Part shown: positions 40,541 through 48,977 of the stretch, in pieces
How the letters are laid out: each line of letters starts with the position of its first letter
Numbering within the stretch: position 1 is the stretch's first letter
Assembly (NCBI GenBank): GCA_028287745.1
Contig: JAQBPB010000076.1
Coordinates: forward strand, 1-57,166
Reading direction: 5' to 3'
Source of the DNA: Chloroflexota bacterium
GTDB lineage: Bacteria > Chloroflexota > Chloroflexia > Chloroheliales > Chloroheliaceae
Length of the DNA: 57,166 bases
The notes under the pieces: model-generated
The model's input: the letters and a program-made list of their open reading frames with translations, nothing else
Told to the model about the DNA's origin: nothing
The model's database searches: none
Translations under genes and position numbers: made by a program

Positions 40541-41611
40541 ATGGATGTCAAAGATTCATTCCAAAACGTTGAAAAACCAGGGCCTGGCGGCAAGTCTACC
40601 AGGAAACGGGTTGGTGGACCGGCCCTTCAGGAAAGTCCGACTAACCGCCAGCCGGTTTCTTCAATTCAAGTTGAGAAGGCTCTGTTGCACCGCATAGCTA
40701 AAGGTGAATTTAAAAAAGGGGACCAGTTGCCAACCTGCCGGGTATTTTCCCAGCAAACCGGGGTGAACAAAAATACTGTCAGTAAGGCTTATCGCTCGCT
40801 GGAAGAACAGGGCTACCTGCAAACCCTCGCAGGCAAGGGCACCTTTGTTATTTATGAGCCGTTTACCTCAGATTCAACTCCGGCTATTAAAACTTTTAAT
40901 GAAACAATAAACCAGGCAGTCTGGCAGGCCAAAGCCGCCGGAATGAGCCGGGAACAGGTGGTCGAAGTATTTAATAACAGCCTGCAAACGCACTATGACC
41001 ATACCAAAGTCCGGGCTATGTTGCTGGAATGTAATGCCAAAGAAGCTCAACTTTTTGCCGATGAGCTGGGCAGTGCTGCCGGGATTGAAGTTCACCCGGT
41101 CGTAATGACCGAATTCGTGACCGATGTGAATTTTTATTTGCAGCATTATGACCTGATTTCGGTGACTTTGAACCATCTCAGCGAGGTGGAAGACATCATA
41201 AAGCCTTATGACCAGGAAGTTAAGGTAATCGGGGTAAATACGGCGGTTATGCCCGACAGCCTGTTACAAATTGCCCGGCTGCCTAAAGCCAGTAAAACCG
41301 GGGTAGTCTGTACTTACTCGACCACGGTAGCCCAGATGCTTGGAACGGTCCAGGCTTATAACCACAGCCTTGCCCTGACGGCCTGCCTGGATAGTGATGA
41401 AGAAGAACTGTCCCAGTTAATTGAAAACGTCGATTGGATTGTCGCTACCCAGACATCCTACGAAAAAGTCAGCCGGATGGCCGGACAGAAACCGGTAATT
41501 GCGGTTGAGTTTAAAATTGACCAGCAGTCCCAGGTATTCTTTACTAAAAAAGTAAATAGCGCTAATTACCGCTTACCTGACTCGGTGAGTAAAACTAGAG
41601 TGTTATCCTGA
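40541..41611 (+). CDS. GntR-family transcriptional regulator with uncharacterised effector domain
   Basis: Regulator of 356 residues. A polar N-terminal tail of about 45 residues precedes the GntR winged helix: VEKALLHRIAKGEFKKGDQL, FSQQTGVNKNTVSKAYRSLE and GYLQTLAGKGTFV (about residues 48-107). The remaining 240 residues do not match the FadR, HutC, MocR or short YtrA effector types known to me. Alternating beta-alpha blocks such as VRAMLLECNAKEAQLFADEL and LISVTLNHLSEVEDIIKP suggest a binding-protein-like fold. ATG follows CAGGAG. Position between the transporter/deacylase genes and the enolase-family genes suggests local control. Confidence 0.85.
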   Translation: MDVKDSFQNVEKPGPGGKSTRKRVGGPALQESPTNRQPVSSIQVEKALLHRIAKGEFKKGDQLPTCRVFSQQTGVNKNTVSKAYRSLEEQGYLQTLAGKGTFVIYEPFTSDSTPAIKTFNETINQAVWQAKAAGMSREQVVEVFNNSLQTHYDHTKVRAMLLECNAKEAQLFADELGSAAGIEVHPVVMTEFVTDVNFYLQHYDLISVTLNHLSEVEDIIKPYDQEVKVIGVNTAVMPDSLLQIARLPKASKTGVVCTYSTTVAQMLGTVQAYNHSLALTACLDSDEEELSQLIENVDWIVATQTSYEKVSRMAGQKPVIAVEFKIDQQSQVFFTKKVNSANYRLPDSVSKTRVLS

Positions 41612-41637
41612 ATCCAGGAACCTTTAAGGGGGGTCTG

Positions 41638-42798
41638 ATGAAAATAACCAAGCTCTCCACCAGGCGAATAAAAATACCTTTTCATAAAGGGGAAAAATGG
41701 TCCGGTGGTACGCGCTATAGCGCGCCTTCTTTAATTATCCAGATTGAAACGGATGAGGGTCTTATCGGTGTGGGTGAGTCGGTGGGCCCGACAATACCGG
41801 TCATACAGACGATTGTCGAGCAAGAGTTTGCTTCTTTTGTGGTAGGGCGGGACCCGCTTGAACTTGAATCAATTCTGCACCAGTTACAAGAATACTGCCT
41901 AAACTGGTCGCATATCGGCAATTATGGGATTGCCGGGATTGAGTTAGCCCTGCTTGACCTGCGAGGGAAAATTTTCAACACGCCCCTTTATAACCTGTTG
42001 GGCGGCCTGTACCGGCCCGAAATTGAATTTGCCGGCTACATCTTTATTGACACCCCGGACAATAATGCCCGCGAGGCCACCGGACTGGTCGGACGGGGCT
42101 TTCGCGAACTAAAGATGAAGGTTGGTCGAGATGTAGACCAGGATATTGCTCGCGTTGCGGCAGTCCGGGATGCAGTCGGCCCGGACGTGAAAATCCGCAT
42201 TGACCCCAACCAGGCCTGGAACGTCAAGACCGCTGTACGAGCCATTCGCAAGATGGAAAAATATGACTTGCAAATGGTCGAACAACCTACTCCGGCTAAC
42301 GACCTGGACGGGATGGCCGAAGTCGCCCGGGCCGTTGACGTGCCAATAACCGCCGATGAAGCTTGCGCTACTTTTGAGGATGCTTTGCGCCTGATTGATA
42401 AACGCGCTTGCAGCGTTTTTACTATCTATCCCTCCGAGGCAGGCGGCCTGCTCAAAGCTCGCCAGATTGTGGACCTGGCTAACTCGGCCAATATCTGGTG
42501 CCTGACCGGAACCTGGGCCGAAACCGGACTGGGCACCCTGGCAAATGTCCACCTGGTAGCCTCATCCCGAAATTTCCCGTTCGCAAATGATACGCATTTC
42601 AACTTTATGACCGGCGACATTCTAACAGAAACCCTGGACTTCCAGAATGCCCGGCTGAAAGTGCTGAATAAACCGGGCCTGGGAGCGGAGATAAACCAGG
42701 AAAAACTTGATTACTACAGCCGGGACCAGCAGCGCGAAATGGTCTTTTACGACCCGGAAGATAGCAGTTTCCAGCCTCGGATAGGCATGATTAAGTAG
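41638..42798 (+). CDS. Enolase-superfamily enzyme, muconate-lactonizing (MLE) subgroup
   Basis: TIM-barrel enzyme of 386 residues. The catalytic KxK motif is Lys159-Met-Lys161 (LKMKVG). Metal ligands are Asp189 (RIDPNQAW), Glu215 (VEQPTP) and Asp240 (TADEAC). A lysine after GGLL (Lys273) occupies the place of the second general base. That pattern fits the MLE subgroup (muconate cycloisomerase, dipeptide epimerase, o-succinylbenzoate synthase, hydroxyproline-betaine epimerase). Because a D-aminoacylase and an amino-acid-type transporter lie upstream, an N-acylamino acid or proline-betaine racemase/epimerase is plausible. The ATG follows AAGGGGGG. Confidence 0.87.
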   Translation: MKITKLSTRRIKIPFHKGEKWSGGTRYSAPSLIIQIETDEGLIGVGESVGPTIPVIQTIVEQEFASFVVGRDPLELESILHQLQEYCLNWSHIGNYGIAGIELALLDLRGKIFNTPLYNLLGGLYRPEIEFAGYIFIDTPDNNAREATGLVGRGFRELKMKVGRDVDQDIARVAAVRDAVGPDVKIRIDPNQAWNVKTAVRAIRKMEKYDLQMVEQPTPANDLDGMAEVARAVDVPITADEACATFEDALRLIDKRACSVFTIYPSEAGGLLKARQIVDLANSANIWCLTGTWAETGLGTLANVHLVASSRNFPFANDTHFNFMTGDILTETLDFQNARLKVLNKPGLGAEINQEKLDYYSRDQQREMVFYDPEDSSFQPRIGMIK

Positions 42799-42904
42799 CT
42801 CCACCACTTTTCAAATTTTTAGAAACTAACTGAAATGGACAGAATTTCCCTGGTTTATTAGGTATGTTCATTTTTTACCAGGTTTGATTGGAGAAGGGCA
42901 TAAA

Positions 42905-44023
42905 ATGAAAATTACTGATGTAAAGGCTACTATTCTTAAACTGCCGGTTATCCGGGAGATAGCCGACAGTACCCAGGATGCGCTGGTGGTGCAGATTTTC
43001 ACTGATGAAGGGTATGTGGGCCTGGGGGAGGTAGACTCGAGCCCCTACATTGCGAAAGCGGTTATTGACGCCCCCCGTTCGCATTCGCTTTGCTGTGGCC
43101 TGCGCGAATTACTGATCGGCGAAGATCCCTTCAAAATAGATTATCTCTGGGAAAAAATGTATGAAGGTACCATATTTTTCGGCCGCCGGGGTGTCGCGAT
43201 AAATGCCATCAGCGGGATAGACATTGCCCTGCACGACATCAAGGGCCAGGCGCTGGGCGTACCAATTTACACCTTGCTGGGCGGGCCTTACCAGGATTCT
43301 ATGCGGGCCTATGCCAGTTCCCTGATGCCGGATACGGTCGAAGAATGTTATAACCATGCCGCCGAACTGGCCCAGCAGGGTTTTAGCGCCATCAAATTTG
43401 GCTGGGGGCCCCTGGGACAGAACCCCGCCCTGGATGTGGCCCTGGTTAAGGCTATGCGAAAAGGGGCCGGTGAGAACGTTGATATTTTACTGGATGTCGG
43501 CTTTGGGTGGAAACGGTCCGACCATGCCATTGAAATGACCAAACGAATTGCCGAATACCGGCCTTTCTGGATTGAAGAACCGCTATTCCCGGACGACCTG
43601 GACGGTTATGCCCGCCTGGCCGACTCAACCGAGATCCGGATTGCCGCCGGGGAGGAAGATTGCACCCGTTATGGTTTCCGCGAATTGATTGAGCGTGGTA
43701 AAGTAGATGTGATCCAACCGGATGTTACCAGGGCAGGTGGTCTATCGGAAGTAAAGAAAATCGCGGCAATGGCTCAACAAAAGGGCCTACCGTGTGTTAC
43801 CCACGTCTGGAGCACCAGCATTATTCAGGCGGCCAGCCTGCATCTGAATGTTTCAATTCCTAATTCCCTGTTTCTGGAATTCTGCGTAAGGGAGTCACCG
43901 CTGAATAAGGACTTAATTACCAATCCTTTCAAGCTTGAAGATGGCCGGATTAGAGTACCTCAGGAACCGGGGCTGGGTGTTAAGCTAAATATGGAAATCC
44001 TGGAAAAATACGCCTTGCGATAG
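42905..44023 (+). CDS. Enolase-superfamily enzyme, mandelate racemase (MR) subgroup, sugar-acid dehydratase-like
   Basis: TIM-barrel enzyme of 372 residues. Lys164 (AIKFGW) is at the KxK position, metal ligands are Asp197 (LLDVGFGW), Glu224 (WIEEP) and Glu250 (AAGEE), and the His-Asp dyad is His300 (THVWST) and Asp273 (QPDVTR). This pattern defines the MR subgroup, mostly acid-sugar dehydratases. Glu at the third metal site and the KFGW motif suit dehydratases. ATG 42905 is used because GGAGAAGGG lies upstream; an in-frame TTG at 42884 is too far 5'. An SDR gene follows after 29 bases. Confidence 0.88.
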   Translation: MKITDVKATILKLPVIREIADSTQDALVVQIFTDEGYVGLGEVDSSPYIAKAVIDAPRSHSLCCGLRELLIGEDPFKIDYLWEKMYEGTIFFGRRGVAINAISGIDIALHDIKGQALGVPIYTLLGGPYQDSMRAYASSLMPDTVEECYNHAAELAQQGFSAIKFGWGPLGQNPALDVALVKAMRKGAGENVDILLDVGFGWKRSDHAIEMTKRIAEYRPFWIEEPLFPDDLDGYARLADSTEIRIAAGEEDCTRYGFRELIERGKVDVIQPDVTRAGGLSEVKKIAAMAQQKGLPCVTHVWSTSIIQAASLHLNVSIPNSLFLEFCVRESPLNKDLITNPFKLEDGRIRVPQEPGLGVKLNMEILEKYALR

Positions 44024-44052
44024 GGCGGTCAGGAAGGAATAGAAAAGGCACT

Positions 44053-44829
44053 ATGGCAGAACTTATAAGGACCAATCAGTACCTGAGTATCAAGGGTAAA
44101 GTCGCGGTAATTACGGGCGGTGCCAGCGGGATTGGCCTGGCTACGGCCCGGCTGCTGCTGGCTAACGGGGCCAGGGTTGTGCTGGCTGACTACAATGAGC
44201 ATGCCGTCCAGAACAAAGCCGCCGAGCTTGACCAGACCGGTGACCAGGTGGCGGCTTTTGCCCTGGATGTGAGTAACCAGGAACAGGTGCAGGCCCTTTT
44301 CGAATTCACACAGCAAAAATTCGGGCCGGTCCAACTCCTGGTCAACTCGGCCGGGGTGATAGGCCCCAACAAGCCCACCCTGGAGGTTGACTTCCGGGAT
44401 TGGCAGCGGGCGGTTGCAGTTAACCTGGACGGTACATTTCTTTGCTGCCAGGAGGCAATCCGGGGGATGAGCCAGGCCGGGTACGGCCGGATTGTAAATG
44501 TTGCCAGTATTGCTGGAAAAGAAGGCAACCCCCAGCTGGCGGCCTACTCGGCTTCCAAAGGCGCGGTCATTGCCCTGACCAAGTCCCTCGCTAAAGAGTT
44601 TTCCAACCTGGGCATTTACATCAACAGCCTGGCCCCGGCGGTGATTGCCACCCCCATGAACGATGCAACTTCGGCGGAAACCTTGGCCTATATGGTAGGC
44701 AAAATACCACTGGGACGAGTCGGCCAACCGGAGGAAGTAGCCGAAATTATCGCCTGGATGTTATCGGACGCCTGTAGTTTTACAACCGGCCAGTGCTTCG
44801 ATATCAGCGGCGGCCGGGCCACTTATTAA
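44053..44829 (+). CDS. Short-chain dehydrogenase/reductase (SDR, FabG-like)
   Basis: NAD(P)-dependent oxidoreductase of 258 residues, classical SDR length. The cofactor loop is TGGASGIG (21-28), the acidic residue after beta-strand 2 is Asp in LADYNE, which favours NAD. NSAG is at 98-101. Catalytic Ser152, Tyr165 and Lys169 (YSASK) are all present. The end FTTGQCFDISGGRATY is typical. It follows the mandelate-racemase-type enzyme, so it probably oxidises a hydroxyl of the 2-keto-3-deoxy acid or the starting sugar. It is convergent with a serine hydrolase gene. Confidence 0.92.
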   Translation: MAELIRTNQYLSIKGKVAVITGGASGIGLATARLLLANGARVVLADYNEHAVQNKAAELDQTGDQVAAFALDVSNQEQVQALFEFTQQKFGPVQLLVNSAGVIGPNKPTLEVDFRDWQRAVAVNLDGTFLCCQEAIRGMSQAGYGRIVNVASIAGKEGNPQLAAYSASKGAVIALTKSLAKEFSNLGIYINSLAPAVIATPMNDATSAETLAYMVGKIPLGRVGQPEEVAEIIAWMLSDACSFTTGQCFDISGGRATY

Positions 44830-44867
44830 ATTGCCCGGCCTGCTGCTACTTGACCTTTGTGACGGTT

Positions 44868-46358
44868 TTATCCCTGGAGGCTGCGCCCGGTCTTTCGGCT
44901 CTCTTTAACAGGCAAGAATGATTGGGCCAATTTGTATTCCACCTTAACTTCGTCATCACTGAACCGGCAAGTAAGGGTCAAACTAAAAGGAGAATTCCTG
45001 GCCGAATTCAGGGGCGGCTCAGGGCCCAAAACCGGGGTAAGGTAATAAATGCGGGCCTGATAGGTTTCCGCAGCAAGCCATGCGCCACTGGCCGCAAGCT
45101 TCCTTTCGCCATACCCGTCCAGGTTGCTTTGCCCTTTTAACCAGCTACCCTGGCCGCAATTCACCCGGGTTTCACCCAGGTCATTTTCGATTGTAAGAAT
45201 TGTCCCGCCCTGGTCAAAATCAAAAGATAAAGATTTAAGCTGGCGGTCATTTTCATCAAATAAATACTTTTTGCCAGATACTTGCCGGGCAACCGGGCTG
45301 TCCTGGTTACCCTTACCCTGTACCGGGCCAATTTCCAATGCCCCTAATTTTTGAACAAGGGCCTGGTGGGCGGCCGGGTTTTCCGGCAGGGTCGCCTGTT
45401 GCATGGCGGGAAGCAGGTGCTTCCAGACCAGATTCAGGACGGCTTGCATATCATCCAGCCCCGATGTAACCGCCAGTACAGCCTCTTGCTCAGGCATTAC
45501 CAGGCAAAACTGGCCGAATGCACCGTCCCCCCGGTAAGCCCCGTGACGGCAGCGCCAGAACTGGTATCCGTAGCCCTGGGCCCAATCGCTAGCCGGGTCC
45601 GTACCGTTCGGTACCTGCCCGGTTGTTGCTTCTTCTACCCACCCCTGAGATATAATAGTTCGCCCCTGCCAGACCCCTTTTTGTAAATAAAGCTGTCCAA
45701 ACCGGGCCACCTCGTCCGTACGCAGGCTTAACCCAAAACCGCCGGTGCTTATTCCCTGCGGGCTGGCTTCCCAACTCGGCTGCGTGATTCCTAGCGGTAC
45801 AAACAGGCGCGGCTTTAGATAGTCAAGCAAAGTTGAGCCACTTAACTTCTGGACAATCGCCGATAACATATAAGTAGCGCCCGTGTTATAGACAAAGTGA
45901 GTGCCCGGTTTGTATTCAACCGGCAAAGCCAGAAAGGACTGTACCCAGCTTAACTCGGGCTGATTATAAAAAGCCGCCATAGTATCTTCGGCCTGCCCGG
46001 TGGTCATTGTCAGCAAATCCTTTACCCGCATGGCGGCCAGGTTTTCGCTGATATAAGGAGGGCATTCTTCCGGGAAAAAGGTAATTACCGGGGTATCTAC
46101 TCGCAATTTTCCTTCGTCCACCAGCAAACCTATCGCGGTGGAAGTAAAACTCTTACTCAATGAAAAAAGAATATGCGGCAATTCCCGGGTATAGGGGTTC
46201 CACCACCCTTCGGCAACCACTTTACCGTGCCTGAGCAGGATAAAACTATGCAGGTCGTGTAACGTTTCTCCGGCCTCAGCCACAAAAGCACTGATTGCTT
46301 CTGAACTTATTCCCTCCAGTTCAGGAATATTTAGCCCAGGTTTGGTTTGGGTTTCCAT
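44868..46358 (-). CDS. Beta-lactamase-fold serine hydrolase
   Basis: Serine hydrolase of 496 residues. SxxK is SLSK (Ser66, Lys69) in LFSLSKSFTSTAIGLL. The YxN motif is replaced by YNTGATYML-like sequence (Tyr-Asn-Thr rather than Tyr-x-Asn), and the third motif region reads YRGDGAFGQF. These differences separate it from true beta-lactamases; family members are esterases, D-amino-acid peptidases and 6-aminohexanoate-dimer hydrolases. No signal peptide. A C-terminal beta-rich domain (about 370-480) follows the catalytic one. ATG follows AGGAGA. It is convergent with the SDR gene. Confidence 0.85.
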   Translation of the reverse strand: METQTKPGLNIPELEGISSEAISAFVAEAGETLHDLHSFILLRHGKVVAEGWWNPYTRELPHILFSLSKSFTSTAIGLLVDEGKLRVDTPVITFFPEECPPYISENLAAMRVKDLLTMTTGQAEDTMAAFYNQPELSWVQSFLALPVEYKPGTHFVYNTGATYMLSAIVQKLSGSTLLDYLKPRLFVPLGITQPSWEASPQGISTGGFGLSLRTDEVARFGQLYLQKGVWQGRTIISQGWVEEATTGQVPNGTDPASDWAQGYGYQFWRCRHGAYRGDGAFGQFCLVMPEQEAVLAVTSGLDDMQAVLNLVWKHLLPAMQQATLPENPAAHQALVQKLGALEIGPVQGKGNQDSPVARQVSGKKYLFDENDRQLKSLSFDFDQGGTILTIENDLGETRVNCGQGSWLKGQSNLDGYGERKLAASGAWLAAETYQARIYYLTPVLGPEPPLNSARNSPFSLTLTCRFSDDEVKVEYKLAQSFLPVKESRKTGRSLQG

Positions 46359-46702
46359 TTAATCTCCTGAAGTTTCAATTTAGTAATCCTTAATGGATTT
46401 TTTTAACAACAATCATAATGCCTTGTTGGAATGACCACTGTAAAAGGACTTTTCCTCTTATATTGCTAAAAGATTACCGGTAGGATAAGGATAACATAAA
46501 ACTCATATTGGAGAAATTTTTAGGGTTAAAGGGGTGGGTGAATTGAAATCCTGGAATATAATTGGTAAAAGGATTTAGGGGAAGAGTGGTATTTTAGGGG
46601 CCAATTTATTTAAGAACTAAAAATAAAACCCTGGTTTAAGGTAGGGTTGCCAGGAGCAGCTTAATTCCAGGCCTACCACAAAATATTAGTGGGTCTAAGT
46701 GC
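46359..46702. other. 344-base AT-rich intergenic region
   Basis: Upstream of the serine hydrolase and downstream of the second LacI gene, both minus-strand. Apart from the terminator at 46625-46648 no gene, repeat or clear operator was seen. Confidence 0.5.
46625..46648 (-). terminator. Terminator of the second LacI gene
   Basis: AACCCT (46627-46632) and AGGGTT (46643-46648) form a short hairpin which on the minus strand is followed by TTATTTTTAG. Confidence 0.55.
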
Positions 46703-47803
46703 TTAAGACTCCTTATATGGAAGGGTGCTGCTGCGGACTATTAAATCCACCGGCAAACTTATCCGTAATGGCAAGTCATCCGGATGGGCGGCTCTTTCAA
46801 GCAAATAGCGGATGCCGATACGCCCTTTCCGCTCATTGTAGTCGGTTACAGAGGTCAAGGGCCAGTTATAAACCTCGGAAGGTTCCAGGTCACCAATTCC
46901 CACAATGCTAATATCTTCGGGCACCCGCAACCCGGCCTCCTCCAGGACCCTTTTCACCCCAAAGGCGATATAGTTGTTAGCGCAAAAAATTGCCGAAAAC
47001 TTAACGTCCCTTTCGAGCAGTTCCCGCATGGCAATTTCACCGCCTTCATTGGATAATTCATTGCGGGTCATGAGTTCAGGCCGGATGGGAATACCGGCGG
47101 CTTTCAGGGAAATTTCATAACCATACTGGCGGTGTTGCATACCGTAGCGGACAGGGCCGTTGATAAAAGCAATATCGCGGTGACCAAGGCCGATTAGGTG
47201 TTCCATTGCCAGTAAAGTAGCGTCCTGGGCATCATTGGTGATAACGTCCATCGGCACTTTCGGGTACTGGCGCGGGTCAATCATCACACACGGCACCCCC
47301 CAATCGTGGACAGCCTGGATAAGTTCATGCGCCCCAAAATTGATTAATAAAATCGCGTCGGCATTGCCTCCCTGGATGGCTTCCTTTACGGGAGGAACCG
47401 CCCCCGGACCGTCTTCAACCACCGAATACATCAAAGCAATTTTTCGCTTGGCGCACTCCGCCTGGGCGGCATTGAGCATTTGATAAAAATAAGCCGTCTG
47501 TAAAGCCGGGGTTTTACGGACAGGCACGCACAAAGTCACATTTTTGATTAAGTTGTTAGATGGGTTAAATTCACCACCCTTTGTAAGTGAGTTTGGGATT
47601 TCTATTTTTGGGACCGCTCGCCGCTTTTTAGGGACGTGAATATAGCCCAGATCATCAATCGCTTTGAGAACTCTTGAACGTAATTGCTGGTCAACATTGG
47701 GCTGGTTGCTTAAAACCCTGGATACAGTGCCAATTGAAACACCTGCCGCCCGCGCTACATCATAAGAGGTAATACTCGAGGACTTCTCTAAAGTGCTTGC
47801 CAT
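46703..47803 (-). CDS. LacI-family transcriptional regulator 2
   Basis: Repressor of 366 residues. Helix-turn-helix SYDVARAAGVSIGTVSRVL (about residues 12-30), hinge region DDLGYIHVPKKRRAV, then a longer than usual linker (KIEIPNSLTKGGEFNPSNN) and the effector domain from NVTLCVPVRKTPALQTAYFY to SLPVDLIVRSST. ATG 47803 is favoured because AGGTGAT lies six bases before it, but ATG 47809 and GTG 47812 are in frame. It diverges from a sugar-acid catabolic operon, and two 18-bp palindromes lie between, so it most likely controls that operon and itself. Confidence 0.92.
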   Translation of the reverse strand: MASTLEKSSSITSYDVARAAGVSIGTVSRVLSNQPNVDQQLRSRVLKAIDDLGYIHVPKKRRAVPKIEIPNSLTKGGEFNPSNNLIKNVTLCVPVRKTPALQTAYFYQMLNAAQAECAKRKIALMYSVVEDGPGAVPPVKEAIQGGNADAILLINFGAHELIQAVHDWGVPCVMIDPRQYPKVPMDVITNDAQDATLLAMEHLIGLGHRDIAFINGPVRYGMQHRQYGYEISLKAAGIPIRPELMTRNELSNEGGEIAMRELLERDVKFSAIFCANNYIAFGVKRVLEEAGLRVPEDISIVGIGDLEPSEVYNWPLTSVTDYNERKGRIGIRYLLERAAHPDDLPLRISLPVDLIVRSSTLPYKES

Positions 47804-47917
47804 ATTCATCACCTATAATAATAGCCATTTCCAAGGTTCAGCTTGGAAATCAAGCGTAAAGGTTTAGCGCGTTTAGTATTTAACCGCCAAGTATTGAAAA
47901 CAAAATCTATTTCAATG

Positions 47918-47946
47918 AGTATAGCTATTACTGGTGATTTTGTCAA
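47918..47946 (-). promoter_or_regulatory. Promoter of the second LacI gene
   Basis: On the minus strand TTGACA (47941-47946), 17-base spacer, TATACT (47918-47923). It predicts a start near 47911, about 105 bases before the ATG. Confidence 0.7.
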
Positions 47947-47954
47947 CGACTTGT

Positions 47955-47972
47955 TGATTTCTTACAAAATCA
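47955..47972. promoter_or_regulatory. Operator O1 of the second LacI regulon
   Basis: TGATTTCTTACAAAATCA is an inverted repeat with perfect TGATTT/AAATCA arms. It is upstream of both promoters' cores and lies 32 bp (about three helical turns) centre to centre from O2. Confidence 0.65.
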
Positions 47973-47985
47973 TCAAAAGTGCCTA

Positions 47986-48014
47986 TTGATTTCCCACCAA
48001 ATCAATGATATAGT
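47986..48014 (+). promoter_or_regulatory. Promoter of the sugar-acid catabolic operon
   Basis: TTGATT (47986-47991), 17-base spacer, TATAGT (48009-48014). The -35 element and spacer are covered by operator O2. The start would be near 48021, about 87 bases before the ATG. Confidence 0.68.
47987..48004. promoter_or_regulatory. Operator O2 of the second LacI regulon
   Basis: TGATTTCCCACCAAATCA shares 15 of 18 positions with O1 and has the same TGATTT/AAATCA arms. It overlaps the plus-strand promoter, so binding would repress it. The sites lack the central CG of most LacI operators. Confidence 0.7.
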
Positions 48015-48107
48015 TTCTTTATCACGCAACAAAAACACGTCAAAACTAATAAAATCTATATAATAACAACGAATGTTATTATTTTCACGATGAAAATATG
48101 GTGATTT

Positions 48108-48932
48108 ATGACAGACGCGAGATCCTCAAACGGCAGTGTTTTAAGTGACACCCCAAACCTCCCCGGACCTAACATTGACTTGCCTGTAACCGGACCAGCT
48201 TTTCAAAGGCCCAGCAAGCACCTTATTGAACAATTATATAAGGTCAGCAGTGCCACAGCCAGCGCCGGGCTACATAAATTGGGGATTAGACGGACTTTCA
48301 TCCAGGGACCGCAATCACGCCAGCCGGGCACTAAAGTAGTCGGTTCGGTCGTTACCCTGCAATTCATGCCGCAGCGTGAGGATATAGTTTCCGGCCTGGG
48401 CCAGGAATATGTTGAAAAACACAGCGCTTTATGGGCAGTTCTGAAAATAATCGAGCCCGGTGATATTTTGACGGTCCAGGCGAATGCCGACCCCTATACC
48501 GGTTGTTTCGGTGAAATGTTGGTCAGCTACTTTAAGGAACGGGGTGGCGTAGCCCTGGTAGTGGACGGATACATCCGGGATTGGCCGCACGTTAAAGAAT
48601 TGAACCTGCCAATCTGGTGCCGGGGCCTTACACCCAACTATGCTTCCCAATCGGACCAATTTCCCTGGGCCTACAATGTCCCTGTTTCGGTCAGCGGCGT
48701 ACTGGCGCTGCCAGGGGATATTATGCTTGCAGATGATGATGGCGCGGTCCTGATACCGGCCAATGTAGCTCCCCTTTTGTTGCAACGCACTCTTGAGCAC
48801 GAAGAATGGGAAGTATTCAGCCGCAAGCGCCTGGCCGAAGGCGGCTCGCTTGAAAAGTATTACCCGCTCAACGAAGAAGGCCGTCGCGAATATGAAATCT
48901 GGCGCCAGGAACTGGCAAATCAGCCTGGGTAA
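48108..48932 (+). CDS. RraA-family class II aldolase/decarboxylase-like protein
   Basis: Protein of 274 residues; the RraA-like core lies at about 45-235. Motifs: GDILTVQANADPYTGCFGEM, GGVALVVDGYIRDWPHVKEL with the Arg-Asp pair intact, and PGDIMLADDDGAVLIP. Those residues bind pyruvate and the divalent metal in 4-hydroxy-4-methyl-2-oxoglutarate aldolases and related class II pyruvate aldolases, so catalysis is plausible, unlike the homologue at 8350-9048. As first gene of an operon with an acid-sugar dehydratase homologue, it could cleave a 2-keto-3-deoxy acid. The ribosome site is weak. N- and C-terminal extensions of about 40 residues each are unusual. Confidence 0.85.
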   Translation: MTDARSSNGSVLSDTPNLPGPNIDLPVTGPAFQRPSKHLIEQLYKVSSATASAGLHKLGIRRTFIQGPQSRQPGTKVVGSVVTLQFMPQREDIVSGLGQEYVEKHSALWAVLKIIEPGDILTVQANADPYTGCFGEMLVSYFKERGGVALVVDGYIRDWPHVKELNLPIWCRGLTPNYASQSDQFPWAYNVPVSVSGVLALPGDIMLADDDGAVLIPANVAPLLLQRTLEHEEWEVFSRKRLAEGGSLEKYYPLNEEGRREYEIWRQELANQPG

Positions 48933-48977
48933 GACATTTATTTTAGGAATTGGTCAGAGAAACTAAAGGGAACCAGT

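Noticed and set aside
44029..44727. 232-codon minus-strand frame opposite the SDR gene
   Set aside because: Shadow of a clear SDR with complete catalytic residues.
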